The notes: generated by a model from the sequence alone, not told the origin. A stretch of DNA of 64,000 bases from Aspidiotus rigidus (GCA_035079385.1 JAVHKY010000054.1:17030001-17094000); one strand, 5' to 3'; numbered from the stretch's first letter, positions 47,701-60,071 are shown. Made by a program: numbers and translations.

Positions 47701-49496
47701 CGTCGAATTCTATGGGTATTCCTTTTAGATTGTAAATTTTAGAAATTTTCATTATAATGAACCGTCGTCGTCGCAAGAGAGGGTGAATGGGAAGGAAAAC
47801 ATTTTCACCAGCTTCAAATAGTGTAGCTTTTATTTGTAGTAACAGAAGCGCAGGCCGGATAGGAAAATTGACTGAGCCGCATAGTTGAGGGCACTCATAG
47901 AAAAACTATATAGTCCATTTAAATTATCTTCATTTCTAAATTTATTGTATAGGGTACGAGCTAGTGGGCAGCGTTCACGCGGATACCCGTCTTCGGTTTT
48001 TCCTTCGAGTGTCACTTCCGTCTCTCGATGTCGTCGCCGTTATTTTCTCTCCTCGCGGGGCTTTACTTTTTTCTGCCTGCTGTGTTTGTCACCATGTACG
48101 TCTCTCGATTGCATCGTCGGCGTTAAATTTTACTATTTAATTACTATCTCTGCCTTTATCTGTTCATAAAGTTTGAAAATAGGAGGAAATTGTTTGTAGT
48201 TGGTTGTACCGGAAAATAGTGTATCTGAATCTAGAAGCGAAAATTCGATCCCTCTGTTCGGTTAATTGTAAGCCGTTGTTATCCTTTTATGTATCAAGCT
48301 TTAAAAGTTTTTTGTATAACGGAAATTATTGCGTTTAGCTTTTCCTCTTCATTTTCTTTTCCCTCTCTCTTTATCTTCGCTATCTTGATAATTGTTAGTA
48401 AAGAATGAAAGAAGCTTTTTCTACCACTATACGCAGCTATTATTAAGTACACTTTTTAATGACTGTGGTCTAATAGTTTTTGTTGTTTTTTTTTGTATGT
48501 TCTAGGTAAGTTGGATTTCCGCAACTGAAAAATTAATGAGAGCTACATCGACACTGTACACGCGGCGATATTTCTAGCTCGTATCAGTGAGTTAAATGAA
48601 GTATAATACTTTTAGCGGCATACAAAATGCTCCAGTTTAGGATGAAAAGTTGATTGAGAGCGTGTATAATCAGAATGCAAACCTACTGTTTCATCAATTT
48701 GGTGGGCTAAAATTTGATGGCCAAATTAGAGGGTCCAGCTCCGAGCGATTTCCGCTTCGTCAAAGGCAGTGTAATAGGATCCAGCGAGTGTTGTAGCTCA
48801 CCTTTAATTATTCGACGAAAATACCTTTTTGGTACGTAGTACATACCGCCTCCGCCTTATTTTCTATGAATATATCTTGTCTTCGCGTAACTTCTTCATC
48901 TTACGAAATTCAATATTTTTCCGTTTTTGTATCCGGGAACAGAGCGTAGATGAATTTGAGAATAATATGCCAGTGAAATTTCTTTGTTGTAGAGGTCGAT
49001 ACCTCGTCGAACCAAACAAAACGAACTGAACCCATGAACGATTTTCGTTCAGTTATGATTCAGTCAGCAACGTTTTCTGACGATTTGACTTCGACAGCTC
49101 CTGATGTATAGATACGGTTACTCATGAATTGTGGCCGACCCTTTAGAGTTGCGACCGGGGGTTGTACATATTAATAATGTTGCATTAGTAGCGGCCGATA
49201 AGGGAAAAAAGATGTGCAAGATGCGGCCAATAATTTCTGAAAGCATATGATGGAATTGCGGCCAGATTTAGGGCCAGTTGTGCAATTAACGTTGAACCGA
49301 GTTCAAGCGCTCGTTCGCTCGATTTCGGCCAGTCAGGTTCAAGGATCCGCGGTTCAACGATCATGTGATGTCACGTTTTTATATTGTACGACTGGCTACA
49401 TCACGCGAAGTCAGCGCTCTTTTGTCTGATACGCGCCAAATAACTTTTGTAGGTCTATCACTAAGGTCTTCCAGTGCTTTCGCTCAATTCCGTTAC
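44724..49496. other. No gene recognised
   Basis: A long stretch of AT-rich unique sequence. Frames such as 46699-46992 have no domain. A short duplicated phrase 'taagtggtccg' occurs near 46773 and 46840. CG-rich pieces near 45120-45240 and 45590-45650 could be regulatory, but nothing specific is visible. Confidence 0.4.
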
Positions 49497-49772
49497 TCAT
49501 TCTTTGACGTCTTCCGGTGGTTTGTGATCATGCACTAAATTCTCTTCAAGGACTACTCCACTAATATCAATTTTGTGGTATGCAAGGCACCGTTTCTGTG
49601 TGCACACCCAACTAGCGACGTCCTTTGCAAGAAGCTTGTGCAATCGAAATTTCTCACCATTCACTGGCTGCGAATGTTTTTCCTTTTCACTGAACATTAC
49701 TAACAGGAACGAACAAATGACGCTTGTAGGTACTCTCAGGGATTCTGTCTCCTTATGTGGTGGAAGGGGCAT
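49497..49772 (-). CDS. FLYWCH-type zinc-finger exon or relic
   Basis: The minus-strand frame ends in VNGEKFRLHKLLAKDVASWV, CTQKRC, LAYHKI…, VVLEENLVHDHKP. The pattern W-x-C-x4-C ... H-x-H after an aromatic/basic lead fits the FLYWCH zinc-finger fold, known from DNA-binding proteins and from Mutator-like transposases. The frame closes 8 codons after the last His. Upstream residues (SFLLVMFSEKEKHSQP) do not look like part of the domain, so the true exon start may be near plus 49700. There is no neighbouring exon or transposase piece that I can recognise, so it is either a lone exon of a host gene or debris. Confidence 0.55.
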   Translation of the reverse strand: MPLPPHKETESLRVPTSVICSFLLVMFSEKEKHSQPVNGEKFRLHKLLAKDVASWVCTQKRCLAYHKIDISGVVLEENLVHDHKPPEDVKE

Positions 49773-50689
49773 ACATGAAGTAACTTGCTCCGATTTCCGT
49801 GCTCTGTGTATCGATCTGCCCGTCTAAATGAATACAAAGTTGCGGTCGAGCCTAATCTGCAAAAAAGACAACCATCTTATGGAAGGTAACCATACGTTTG
49901 ATTTCCAGTCATACAAACCTCCCTGCATAGAGGGACTCTGCCGCTGAATGGTTTTCCCTCGAAGACTTTCTAACCTTCGGTCCTAGTAGGTCCTAAATAA
50001 AGTACTAACGGAGAATGGCCTCATTGCAAAACATTTCAGCGAAGATGATTTACACTCCATCGCTTCCTGACTACCAATCAAACGTGGACTGCGTCGATTT
50101 GTCGTCGATTGAATTCACGTAAATCGATATCGATTCTAAGTCGATTTATGTTGTCAACCAAAAATCGACAGTCACCACGGTTCATCGGAAAGTTCTGTGT
50201 TTCTGGGAGTTCAAGACCGAAAAAGTGGTCTCCGTCCTTTAGTGTCTTTTCCCCTCATCTTAAACGTCCCTCCAGTGGTGCGCTCAGGAACTTGTGACTA
50301 CACGGAACCGATCAATTTTCTATCCTGATTACTCTAACCTACTCCCGTCGGGAATGGATAGAGATAACCGCTGACACATTGGAGACGTGTTTTTAAATGC
50401 TCCCCGGAGTCAATCTCGAGTCGAAACAAGAACAAAAAATTGAACGAATCGAGAGTTCAATGGAAGAAGAATTTATGGAATGGTTGGAAAGCGCCGACTA
50501 ATCTTAGATTATCTTCATTTTCCAGCTGATTCAATTTTAGTTTCCGTTTCTTTCTATCGCTCGTTCGTACCTCCTTTCACCTCTTGATAAGGTTATTTAA
50601 TTGAAAGATCTCCACCCTTGCATTACTTGTAATTTTTTCAAAATACGAGAGATTTTATAGATCGCGAGTCTCTCATTGAACACTGTATT
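49773..50689. other. No gene recognised
   Basis: No domain-bearing frame. The right edge merges into the PLE relic, whose 5' limit is unclear. Confidence 0.35.
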
Positions 50690-52560
50690 CCAAAGTCAAT
50701 AGAGAAACCCATTGGAAGTACATTAAATCCCCCTCCCTCCCCCCGAATGTATGTGTGGATTGAAGAATCCTCAAAAAATCTGTCGACCATAACCTCGTTA
50801 TACTGAAATCTAATAAGGGAAACGCTGTCAAATGTAAAATACGAATATGAAGGAGTTCTTGGATTCTGGTAGAGCAAATTTGTCTCGTATAATCGAAAGA
50901 TCCGAAGTGAATACGTAATTAAGAAATTTTCTCTGAAAAAGTCTTTGTTAATCCCCAATCCTATCCTCCCCCAGTTGTACGGGTTACCTAAACTCCACAA
51001 AATTGGCCCCCTCACGAGGCCAGTAGTTCCTTTTATTTCTTATCCCTCCTATAAATTAGCTCGACTCCTTGACTCTATTTTTTGTTCTTGTGTGAATTTT
51101 CAGTCTCCTTTCTCGATTAGGATTTCTATCTTACCAGTAAGATAAAAGATTAAACGAATCCGTTCCTTAAGGTTACGGCTATCCATCATAAACGAAAAAA
51201 CGAATACTCTACAGGGAGAGTATTCGTTTTTTCGTTTAAGATAAAAGATGTTGAGATTGCTCTTGATTCTACCCCGGTCTTCTTCAATGTCGCAGGATCG
51301 TTTGCAACATCCCCCTCCACTAGACCTTGAAGCAAATATAGCGCCGTATGACCGTCGCTCAGGTTCCTGTTTCATCTCTGAGTTCCTGAAGCTCCTCAAA
51401 GTTTGCTAATCGCATACGTCTGTCAATTCGATGGTGACATTTGAGAGTTTCCAAGAGATGTTAGAGTTCGTATGGGTTCCCCTCTCGCCTCTTTGTTGGC
51501 TGAGGAGGAGGTCCTCTTCCCAGACAATGAGTTCACCTGCCACATAACATATTGGTATCGTTACGTGGTGTCCTCTGTCTGTAGAGTGGTCCTTCCTCCC
51601 TCCCGAATCGGCTCCTCTCCTTTATCAATTGCCAGTACCTTACAATAAAATTTACTGTCGTAATAGGAAGCTAGAATACTGATTTTCTGGACCTCTCTAT
51701 TTCCATGAAAAATGGCAAACATGATTGTGGTATTTACAGGAAGCCTACACTGGTAGGTCGATTCATAACTCCTCATTTTACCCTCACCCCCGCCTCATAA
51801 ATTCGCCGTTTACAATGTTTCATACATCGTTTCCTCACTCCTCCCAAATGCCTTCAATGAGGAAAAGGGGTCTATTAAGTACTCGGCCCATCTTAACGGT
51901 ATTAAGCTCAATATTGAGTCTATAATTCGTGAGATATTACTTATTAGGAGAGCCATGGATGCCACTAATTTGCTCCCTCCTTCGACTGGTATCAAGAAAA
52001 GTAAGTGGATTCGTCTGCCTTTCTTGGGAACACTTTCTCAGACGGTAATTCTATCTCCGACCTGCTTTTTTTATGCTACTACCAATGCGGAACGCCTCTT
52101 TCAAAAACCCAAAGATCCTGTCTTCAAATAGTGGTGCGTATGAGATTGAATGTCGCGCTCGCTCTGCTATTTACATTTGGAAGACTAGTCGCGAATTTCA
52201 GATTCGTATTGTGGAACACCCCGAAGCCTGGAATAAAGGTCCACCTAACAAATCTGTCTTCGCTTCTTACCTCCTTGAAAGCAGACATTCCTTTTCCTTT
52301 GGAAGGGGGGGGGGGGGCTAATATTATTCATATCGAAAGCTCTTACTGAAATCGTCTCGCCTTAAAGGCTATTGAAATTGCCCGACACGGCAATAAAGAG
52401 GAGTTACTCAACCAGCAGTTATTGGATGATGACCTCGTAGGTAAAATTTATTCTCACTCTTCATCAGCGTTTAGTTGGATCTTGTTTTCTCTTGAGTCTT
52501 CTCTTGTCTTCCACGTGTCTTCCTTTCCATTTCAGGCGAGTTCTACCGCTCGTCAATGAC
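50690..52560 (+). pseudogene. Second Penelope-like element, heavily decayed
   Basis: PLE landmarks follow each other on the plus strand in shifting frames. KSVDHNLVILKSNKGNAV is at about 50771-50833. LPQLYGLPKLHKIGPLTRPV and PFISYPSYKLARLLDSIF are at 50960-51090. GSPLASLLAEE-like sequence lies near 51475-51510, with ITYWYRYVV near 51550, where the catalytic YVDD has become YVVS. FLDLSISMKNGKHDCGIYRK is near 51680-51750. A degraded GIY-YIG (GAYEIECRARSAIYIWKTSR) is at 52135-52200, followed by IVEHPEAWNKG. Frameshifts, stops and the lost aspartates make it non-functional. It is diverged from the 38.8-kb PLE, so it is probably a separate lineage and older. Confidence 0.85.
51189..51238. repeat. 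Perfect 22-bp hairpin with 6-nt loop inside PLE relic 2
   Basis: Arms 51189-51210 and 51217-51238 are exact reverse complements (inner part CGAATACTCT / AGAGTATTCG) with loop ACAGGG. It sits where motif A of the reverse transcriptase would be expected. A smaller exact hairpin, TATCTTAC-CA-GTAAGATA, lies at about 51127-51144, and the phrase AAGATAAAAGAT is duplicated on both sides. Confidence 0.95.
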
Positions 52561-52797
52561 TAATTTCAGTCGAAGGCGCTTGCGCATTTTTAGTCTTTAT
52601 GCGGCTTGCAAATGAACTGAAATTTAATTTTAATGAATTTAATTTATTTTTATTCATACTGAACGAAAATATGCTCATTTTGGGCTATCCTACTGATAAA
52701 GTCAACAGTGAACGCATTTTCTACCTATTAGGCAATCATAAGTTCGAAGAATCGGCAAAAAATGTGATATTCAACTGTTCCAATGAACTTTTTAAAC

Positions 52798-52990
52798 TGA
52801 CGGTTAGACGTAGGCTAACAGTGAAATAGTCCATCTTGTAGGAAATTTCACGTGAAGCATTTTTCATGTTGAAAGTTTTCTCTAAGCTCAATAGAACTCG
52901 AGATATTGACGGAAAATAGATTTCAGGGTGCAAGAATGTGCCACAGCCCCGCGAGCCATCAAGTAAGGCGTTTCAGTATGTTATTTCAGA
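52798..52990. repeat. Third copy of the 694-1180 repeat
   Basis: Shared order: 'gtaggctaacag', 'tagtccatcttgtaggaaatttcacg', 'gagatattgacggaaaa' and 'gtgccacag', matching 992-1140. Diverged, with no termini. Confidence 0.55.
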
Positions 52991-55249
52991 TACCGAGGCT
53001 GAGACATTTCTATGAAATCTAGCTTTCCCTCCCCAGAAATGTCGACTACACTAGATTAGGCTCAAGGCCCAGAAAAGTTGGAGAAGGACTCTATCAGCAT
53101 CGCCTTTGGCATAAATCACCCACACAAAATGAAACTCCGGAGAACTTGGCCAATTGAGAGAATGCAAAGAAAGTAACGAAATCACTCCCGTTCGCTTTTC
53201 GTTTATTGCTCGATGCTATCGTTTGAAAATGGTGACTGAATGCAATGATTATTATTTGTCGAGTTCTCCTGTACTTCGGACGAATAAGAAAAAAATTTCG
53301 CTCGCGCGAAATACCAGCAAGGTGAATGAATATACTCGTATTCCGACTGATTTAAACTGAATGATTATTACGATTCAATTGGGAAGTTATTGAATACGAA
53401 TAACTTATAATGACAGAAAAATACGAATATAGTTCTGGCTGGCTGTATTTTACAGTACCAGAGCGCAGAGCTTTCTCTTCAACAATACAGCAAGTTTGTA
53501 CGGTATAATTTACGGCGCGCGTACAAGCGATATAAACGAAGAGAAAGCAAGGCAAAAAGGACAGAAAAGTCGGACACGTAACACGTCACCAACGGTGAGT
53601 TAATGATTTCGTAATGACAGTTTGTTAAACTTTCTAGTCGACGTAAATTGGTTCAATCATATATTTCCGGAAACACAAAACTTTATAATACAGGGACGCA
53701 GTTCAGGACACATTGTCCAGTTGTGCAGACTCACACAAACGCGTCAAATACGAGTGACATACGAAGATGACGTGCCACCCTTCTACGCATGGCGACATTA
53801 ATATCATCGAGAGTTTTTCATAGAAACTTCGATGAAGTTCGACGTCCGGTTGTATCTAACTTCATCTTTCTTCATATTATTTATCCCCGTTCCTATATCG
53901 TTTGTGATTGGTACGTAAATGCGTAGTTTTCCTGAACAAAATGTCCTACATTCACAGGTTTCCTGTTTTTTGTCAAGAAAAATTTCCAGCTATCGCGGAT
54001 AAGATTGACAGAATACAAAAGATGTAGACAATTATCCGTAATTACGGATTATTAAATAATTCGTTCCGGTAGCATTAGCCATTCATTCCTCTTATCACAG
54101 TTGGTCTTAATTTACGAGATATCGGCTCCAGAAAGTTACTCGTCTCTATACTTTCTTATCATTTTCTACAAGAATTGCCTAAGAACAATAGGATACGTAA
54201 CACTTAGAAGAAACCACAGTTTTAATGATTGATAAGCAATGATAAGGACGTTATAGCTGAGAGAAATAATCTCCATTATTTTTATAGTTGTTCAACCACA
54301 CAAATTTTTTAATTAAATCTCTTCGCGTTTCCGAAGATATTGTTTTAGGTTTGTACTTCTGAACAGTAACGTTAACAGCGTCAACACAAAGGTATAAAAA
54401 ACACAATATATATATATAATATAATACATTATTCTATGCAAAAATGTTTGCCTTATCTAAATAAAATACTTAAAGAGTTGGCAACTTTCAAAAAAACTTT
54501 CTTTCCGCGGGCGCGACTTTGCGATGGGTAATTTGGTTAAATATGGCCATTATTTTTCTTCCTCTTTTCCTTCTTGACTTCGTAAGACTTCCTCGCTATA
54601 TCTTCGTTTCTAACCTTCCATCTTCTCAGACTTTTCTTTTTTTTTTTAGGAGCAGAGAATACCGAGGTATAAACGATGGAGACAAATAAGACCAAAAATT
54701 ACACCGTCTCTTAATTTTCCTTTATTTTTTATGTCAAGGAAAAAAATCGGTCTCTTCCTTTTCATCTTGCCCTTTCATCCTCTCTCTCTCTCTCGTCGTG
54801 CTTTACTTGATTCTATTGCGCATATAAGTTGTTCGCCGTAAATTTTTGAAGAATATCACGATGCGGTGTGGTCCAAATTTCCCAACTTATTTTCTTTATT
54901 ATACTTTACTGTTTGTCACACTTTGAAGTTCTTTCAGCGCTTCTTTGAATTTCTTCATTTTAGAGCAAAACGATTTTGTTCTTCTAACGTACCAAGCACG
55001 TTCTCTTTTCAGCGGCAATCAGCATTTCAGCCCAGAAACCCAGTTGACTGAGTAAGTTGGTCATTCTGAACGTTCATTTATGTTCTGATAGCGGAAGTAA
55101 ACAATCAGATGAATTCAGTTCTTTATCGATTTGGCACAAACAGTTTCACGCGGACGATTTGGCGCCAAAAAGTCACAAAAATTAATTGGGAACCTTGAGT
55201 GGTGCCTGGTCATTGGCATTAGGATGGATTCAAACTTTCTCACCGAGAT
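52991..55249. other. No gene recognised
   Basis: AT-rich. Small (TA)n near 54408-54418 and (TC)n near 54782-54795. No coding segment that I can support. Confidence 0.4.
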
Positions 55250-55790
55250 CCGTACTTGTTCTGTGGTTTATTTTGAAGATTGTCAGTGGCAGTGAACTTT
55301 GGTTATGTATAAAATTTTTCTAAAAATTCAATCCACAAGTCAAACTGTCGGGCGTTAACAGGTAGAACCTATTTCACAAGATTGCCGCCTAGACCGCCAT
55401 AAGTCTACTAGACCCTTCATTTTTCATTATCGTCTTACAGAAAGGGTCAATCTCCTGAGGAGCCCTCAAATTTTCAAACAATGTGCACAACAACTTGAGT
55501 GCCCATAATCGGGTCCTCCTGCAGCAGCTTCGATCTAATTGCAGCTCTCCTCAGAACCTTCATAGATCTACTCTGATTTGATGTTCTGCTATTTTTGGCA
55601 TAGCTCAGCTTTATGTGTCAATCAGCAAAGAATTGATGAAACCTGATGTCAAGTTGAATCTAGTACACGCTATAAATTGATGTTTCTCGTCCTTACGACA
55701 CCTTCTTTTTTCCTTCAAACATCATAAGATTTGTAGCTCACTGAATTTGCAGAAGCAGACTATTTTTTCCGCGCCAAAATTAACACAGCG
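55250..55790. repeat. Dispersed repeat, copy B
   Basis: Matches 19985-20945 without the extra internal block. The sequence 'gttaacaggtagaacc…gccgcctagaccg' (55352-55398) is followed within about 60 bases by 'tcctgaggagccct…ttcatagatctactct' (55450-55577). It is therefore a cleaner example of the family. Coding content not recognised. Confidence 0.65.
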
Positions 55791-56809
55791 CCAAATTGAG
55801 TGGGCACGTTGAAGAACGTATCATCCAGATACCTTCTGAATTAAAATTTTTCGATAATTTATCAGAAGAAAGGGAATACTATTGGCCTAAGATGGAATCC
55901 ATTAAATTACGGGCTCGTAGTTGTCATGAGTGTTAAAATACTGAGCTGCAATGCCACACAGTAGGTTTATTATCGTGATTGGAAACTACTCCCTGAAATT
56001 ATAACTGCACATTCATCGGCCAACATAAGAAGTGTATTGGGCTATTCTAGTAAAAAAATTGAAGCAGTCATGATCTTTATGTAGAGTACTTATGACAAGT
56101 TAGACTTTTCGTTTTGGAGTTACAGAGAAAATAACATCAGACAGAGGTTCACAAGTCCGCTCAGACTCATATCACCGCCTCTGGAGTCTCCTTAGCGCTC
56201 AACTTACTAAAACTACTGCACATTCATACAACTTTGGAGCGTTGACAGAGAGCGTCTACTGCTCAAAATAGTGTTTGAAAGTCAAAAAGAAGACTGGATT
56301 CTTGCACTTCCAACTCGCGCGATGCTACTAGAATTTCACGTGTAGAAATAGCGATAAGAACAACACTTGGTTGCCCGGCGAGAGCAGACACTCAAGACAG
56401 AAGAATTAGTTGAAACAATGTGTATAATTTTCCGGCAACTCAGACCAGGAGAAGGGTTCCCATGCTATTTCCTCAATAGAAACACCACAAAGAGAAATAC
56501 GACGCAAAACACGACATTACATCTTTAAGAGCGTTCACTGTTTATCACGATTGATAACACGTAGAAGACGCGAGACTACATAGCATACGACTCACTCGAC
56601 GAGTGTCCTAACTGAGACATAAGACAAGGAAGAAAATGGAGTTGGCCTTTGGAACGCGGGTCGACCCTAAAAACTATAGGAAATAAATTCAATATGCAAC
56701 TCGAAGTGAAAGAAAACTTGTGAAAAAACAAGGGAAGGATTATCACGTTATCAAATGGCAAGACAGTGTTACTAAGGCGGATCATTTCCTCCCATCTCAC
56801 TGCGCCTCA
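55791..56809. other. No gene recognised
   Basis: Short chance frames only. Confidence 0.35.
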
Positions 56810-57025
56810 GGGCAGTATAGTTTCACTTGGGTAAATCGGACCGGGCTATCGGGCCTAAGAGTGACCAGCGGAAGGTTCAAACGACACCGCAAAATTGTGC
56901 GAAACGACGCGCGCGTAGGTATGCATGTTCCTCCGCGCAATATTGCGGCGTCGTTTGAACCTTCCGCTAGTCAATCTTATGTCCAATATAGCGGTCCGGT
57001 TTACCCGTTTGGAACTATATTGCCC
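56810..57025. mobile_element. 216-bp palindromic MITE
   Basis: Nearly the whole element is two ~100-bp inverted arms. The left side has GGGCAGTATAGTTTC … CGGACCG … GCGGAAGGTTCAAACGAC. The right side is the reverse complement of GGGCAATATAGTTCC … CGGACCG … GCGGAAGGTTCAAACGAC. The flanks are TCA and TAA, compatible at best with an altered TWA duplication (PIF/Harbinger style), which is uncertain. Confidence 0.85.
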
Positions 57026-57584
57026 TAAGTGCATTAAAGCGTAGTACGTATCAGTTTCGGAAAGCTCTTCTGCCTGCGACTGTATTCTCTGTCGATCGAT
57101 ACTGACACAGGAGTTTAAATTGACAAATGGTCCTAAGTCAATTTTAATGTTTTGAAAATGACTGAGTAAAAAATACGTACCTATTACATGAATCATAATT
57201 CTGGATTAAAATTACATGAAATATAAAAGAAAAACAAATTTCTTGAAAATTTTACAGCTCTCTACGCATTTCCGACAGTTCAGACTTGCACTTTTTGAAT
57301 TGAGAATTCTTTTCGATAAACATGTTGAGCAAATGTAATTTTTCGGAGAGGAGTTCCATAATAAAGTAGTTTTTCTACTTTGTCACATACTGCGATTATT
57401 TCTTGTTCAGTTAGGCTTCCCAAAAAAATGTTCTGGCATAGCCAAATAAATATAGGTCATGTTTCATGTCTATCAAAGTCTAGTATACAATATTTAGTGT
57501 GGTGTGAGGTTGTTCCATTCGTTCGTCCTCTTTCTTGGTCTAGTTTAAGTCTAGTTTACAATATTTTAAGCTAACAGCTTTTGG
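57026..57584. other. No gene recognised
   Basis: Nothing that I can support beyond AT-rich sequence. Confidence 0.35.
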
Positions 57585-57830
57585 GGAGCAAACAAGCGGC
57601 AATGGGGAGCTCACTCGCTCCGCTTGTCCGCTCCCTTCTCTATCTAGTATGAAAGCTTAACCTAGTATACTGTATATGTATTAGTCCTAGTATAATGAAG
57701 GCTAAACTAACTACAGCAGTCTAGTTCGGCCTACGTCTAGTATAATCCTAGTATAAAGATAGTGGGGAGGTACTAGCCTAGTTCAAGTCCAGTGTACTGT
57801 AGGCTAGTATATAAGGAGAGGTCAGACGGA
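57585..57830. repeat. CTAGTATA-rich member of the dispersed family
   Basis: A G/C-rich start ('ctcgctccgcttgtccgctccc') is followed by dense CTAGTATA / CTAGTTC words, including TATGTATTAGTCCTAGT and AATGAAGGCT, also found at 16388-16420. It ends with 'agtataaagatagtggggagg'. No hairpin head visible. Confidence 0.55.
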
Positions 57831-59129
57831 CGCAAATTTCAGAAATAGGGCAGGCGTCAGAGCAAAGACATGAAACGTGTCAAAAAATTGTACAAGATTA
57901 AGCGAATTATAATTGCGACTTCTTGTATAATTTTTTTGTTATATGTAATTTGCATTATAAGTCACTTATTAGAACGTATTAATGTCATAATTCTGGATGT
58001 TTGATCGAAGCAAGCGAAAGGTCGTGTGTGAAGAAAGGATTTGTGTGACCGAAATTTCCCTCTGATGACGTTGTAGGGTAGGCATAAACTCGACCTTACG
58101 TAAGAGACTGAAAATTTCGAGTTCTAACCCAATTTATACATATTATAAATCTTTAAGATGGAACAATTTACTCCCGAATATATTATATGGGGCTGAGTGT
58201 GACGTCATCAAAGAGTTCCGAAATTTCATGATCTGCGATTCAGGGATGGAAGCCCTAAGATTGAATATTTTTGTTACTTTTTTTGAAAAACAGAAGTGAT
58301 TACATTTTCTTGAAAATTGTAAATCATTTCAAAATTTTATTTTTCAATAAAAATTCAATCGGTATGAGAAAGAAGAATGTTTCATGATTTCTTCAAGTTG
58401 AGACACAAGTCTGACAATTAGTTCGGTATCTTTTTTTCTATCTGTAGTCAGTTACTTTAGCTACTCTTCTGTTTCTTCCATTAAAATAATTCCAGTTTGG
58501 GGTAGATTTCATATTCCTCGGGGTACAGCACGATCATTCTTTTTATTTTCGTGGAACATCAGTTTGCGAGAAAGTTTTACCGACGCGCGCGATACTCAAA
58601 CGGTTTTAGAATGAACGTTTAGTTAATGCGAATTAAGCATCAAGTTCTTTTTCAATTTATCATTTGCATTTGGTATATCATCTCCGAGCAAATGAGAGGG
58701 TTAAATTTTTGTACATAACATAAGTTGATTAAAACACATCGATGCATAACAAAGTGAAACGAGTTCACTACCGGGTAGTTCGTTCTCTTTTTCCCTAGAT
58801 TTTCTGTTTTGTTTGCTAATTTTCTCCTAACCGAGTTACAAAAATGTTTCCTAGTGTGCTTCTGTACTCGTTTGTTTTTTCCATTATTTATTTCATACAT
58901 CTCTGTTTCTCCCTTTCTTCTTCCAATACAAAGTACAAATACGACGCAATTTGAAGGTATTCATTTCGAGTACGTTGAAAATTTTTCAAAATTTATGCCA
59001 CGCGAAATTAAAATTTTGAAAATTAATTGTTCGTAAATTGGTATTGCTCGCAGGAATGAACAATTAGAGAGGGATAAACACAGTGGAGAAAAGAAGCGAA
59101 ACAATTGAAAAATTCGTTCGGCTTTTTCA
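57831..59129. other. No gene recognised
   Basis: AT-rich sequence. A TGTGACGTCATCAAAG word near 58198 echoes the dispersed family but is too short to assign. Confidence 0.35.
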
Positions 59130-59880
59130 TTTATTTCGCTGACATCTTCGTCGGTATTTACGAATGGAGGCTGGCAATGTAGCGGATTTGTGAAAATGAT
59201 GATGAAGAGATGAGCCATTGATGAGGACGCCAGTATTGGAAGCGAAATGAGGAACAAGAAGGTTGGCTTCATGACGGAGAGGGATGGTGAGATCAAGGAG
59301 ATTGATGGGGCAGCCTTCTACTTTGAGATTGAAGACGATAATACGATGAAGAGAGTTAAGGAAGGCGAGGAGAGATTCAAACTCTGGTACGGAACCATTC
59401 CAAATAGAAAGAATGACGTCCCCGTCTCTCAGCTAGGTGAGGATATGAGGTTGAATAGAGTTAGTGAGCAGACTGGAGTCGGGGTGATCCATGAAGACAT
59501 TGGCAACTAAGGAGGAGAAGGGTGCGCCCATAGGTAGGCTATCAGGAAATTCTTAAACAGTGCTCTGATAGAGACAGATATTGTGGTTCAAATTTGAGCA
59601 GACGAGAGCTTAAAAATCGGAAACAGGATCGTGGTCGATGTTGGGGAAAATTGAAAGATGTAACGTGTTGTTAATACTTGGGACAACCGGGATGCAAGTG
59701 TACATATTAGACACATCGAAGAATCTGGAGGAAAACTGTAGTTTTTCAATTTTGAGGCGAGATCCGAGGAATTATGGATTGTTTGTTGCAATTGGTTTTT
59801 CTCTGCACAGTCGTTTTGTATCTGTTGTTCCTCTATCTTTTATCACATCTACCCCATTCGTGATGAATCGGAGAAACCAG
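59130..59880 (-). pseudogene. Third Penelope-like element, reverse transcriptase fragment
   Basis: Minus-strand pieces in order: RFFDVSNMYTCIPVV (motif A region, about 59685-59730), LPMGAPFSSLVANVFMDH (about 59490-59543), SIQPHILT followed by a stop and LRDGDVIL where a YVDD box belongs (about 59425-59465), IWNGSVPEFESLLAFLNSLH, and FNLKVEGCPINLLDLTIPL (about 59290-59350). A late piece near SLHHHFHKSATLPASIRK (about 59160-59215) follows. Typical PLE order, with the catalytic box destroyed. No GIY-YIG domain is found further on. Opposite orientation to the other two. Confidence 0.85.
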
Positions 59881-60071
59881 TCATGATTGAACCGTCACCT
59901 TGAGAAAGCGTCACTCATATTCCAGATGTCGTTAACGTGTGTTAATTCCTCGTTTTGTGTACCTACGTACCGGTAATTTCTAGTTTCTCTATACATTTGT
60001 TAAACTTCAGTCCATCAGGTCATTCGTAATTAGTTTTATTTCTTTCTGATTTTCAAGAAAAATTATAGCCT

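Noticed and set aside
51189..51238. Transcription terminator
   Set aside because: The context is a eukaryotic retroelement relic; no bacterial gene or U-tract logic applies.
59247..59510. Plus-strand 87-codon frame (MRNKKVGFMTERDGEIKEID…)
   Set aside because: It is the antisense shadow of the minus-strand PLE reverse transcriptase.
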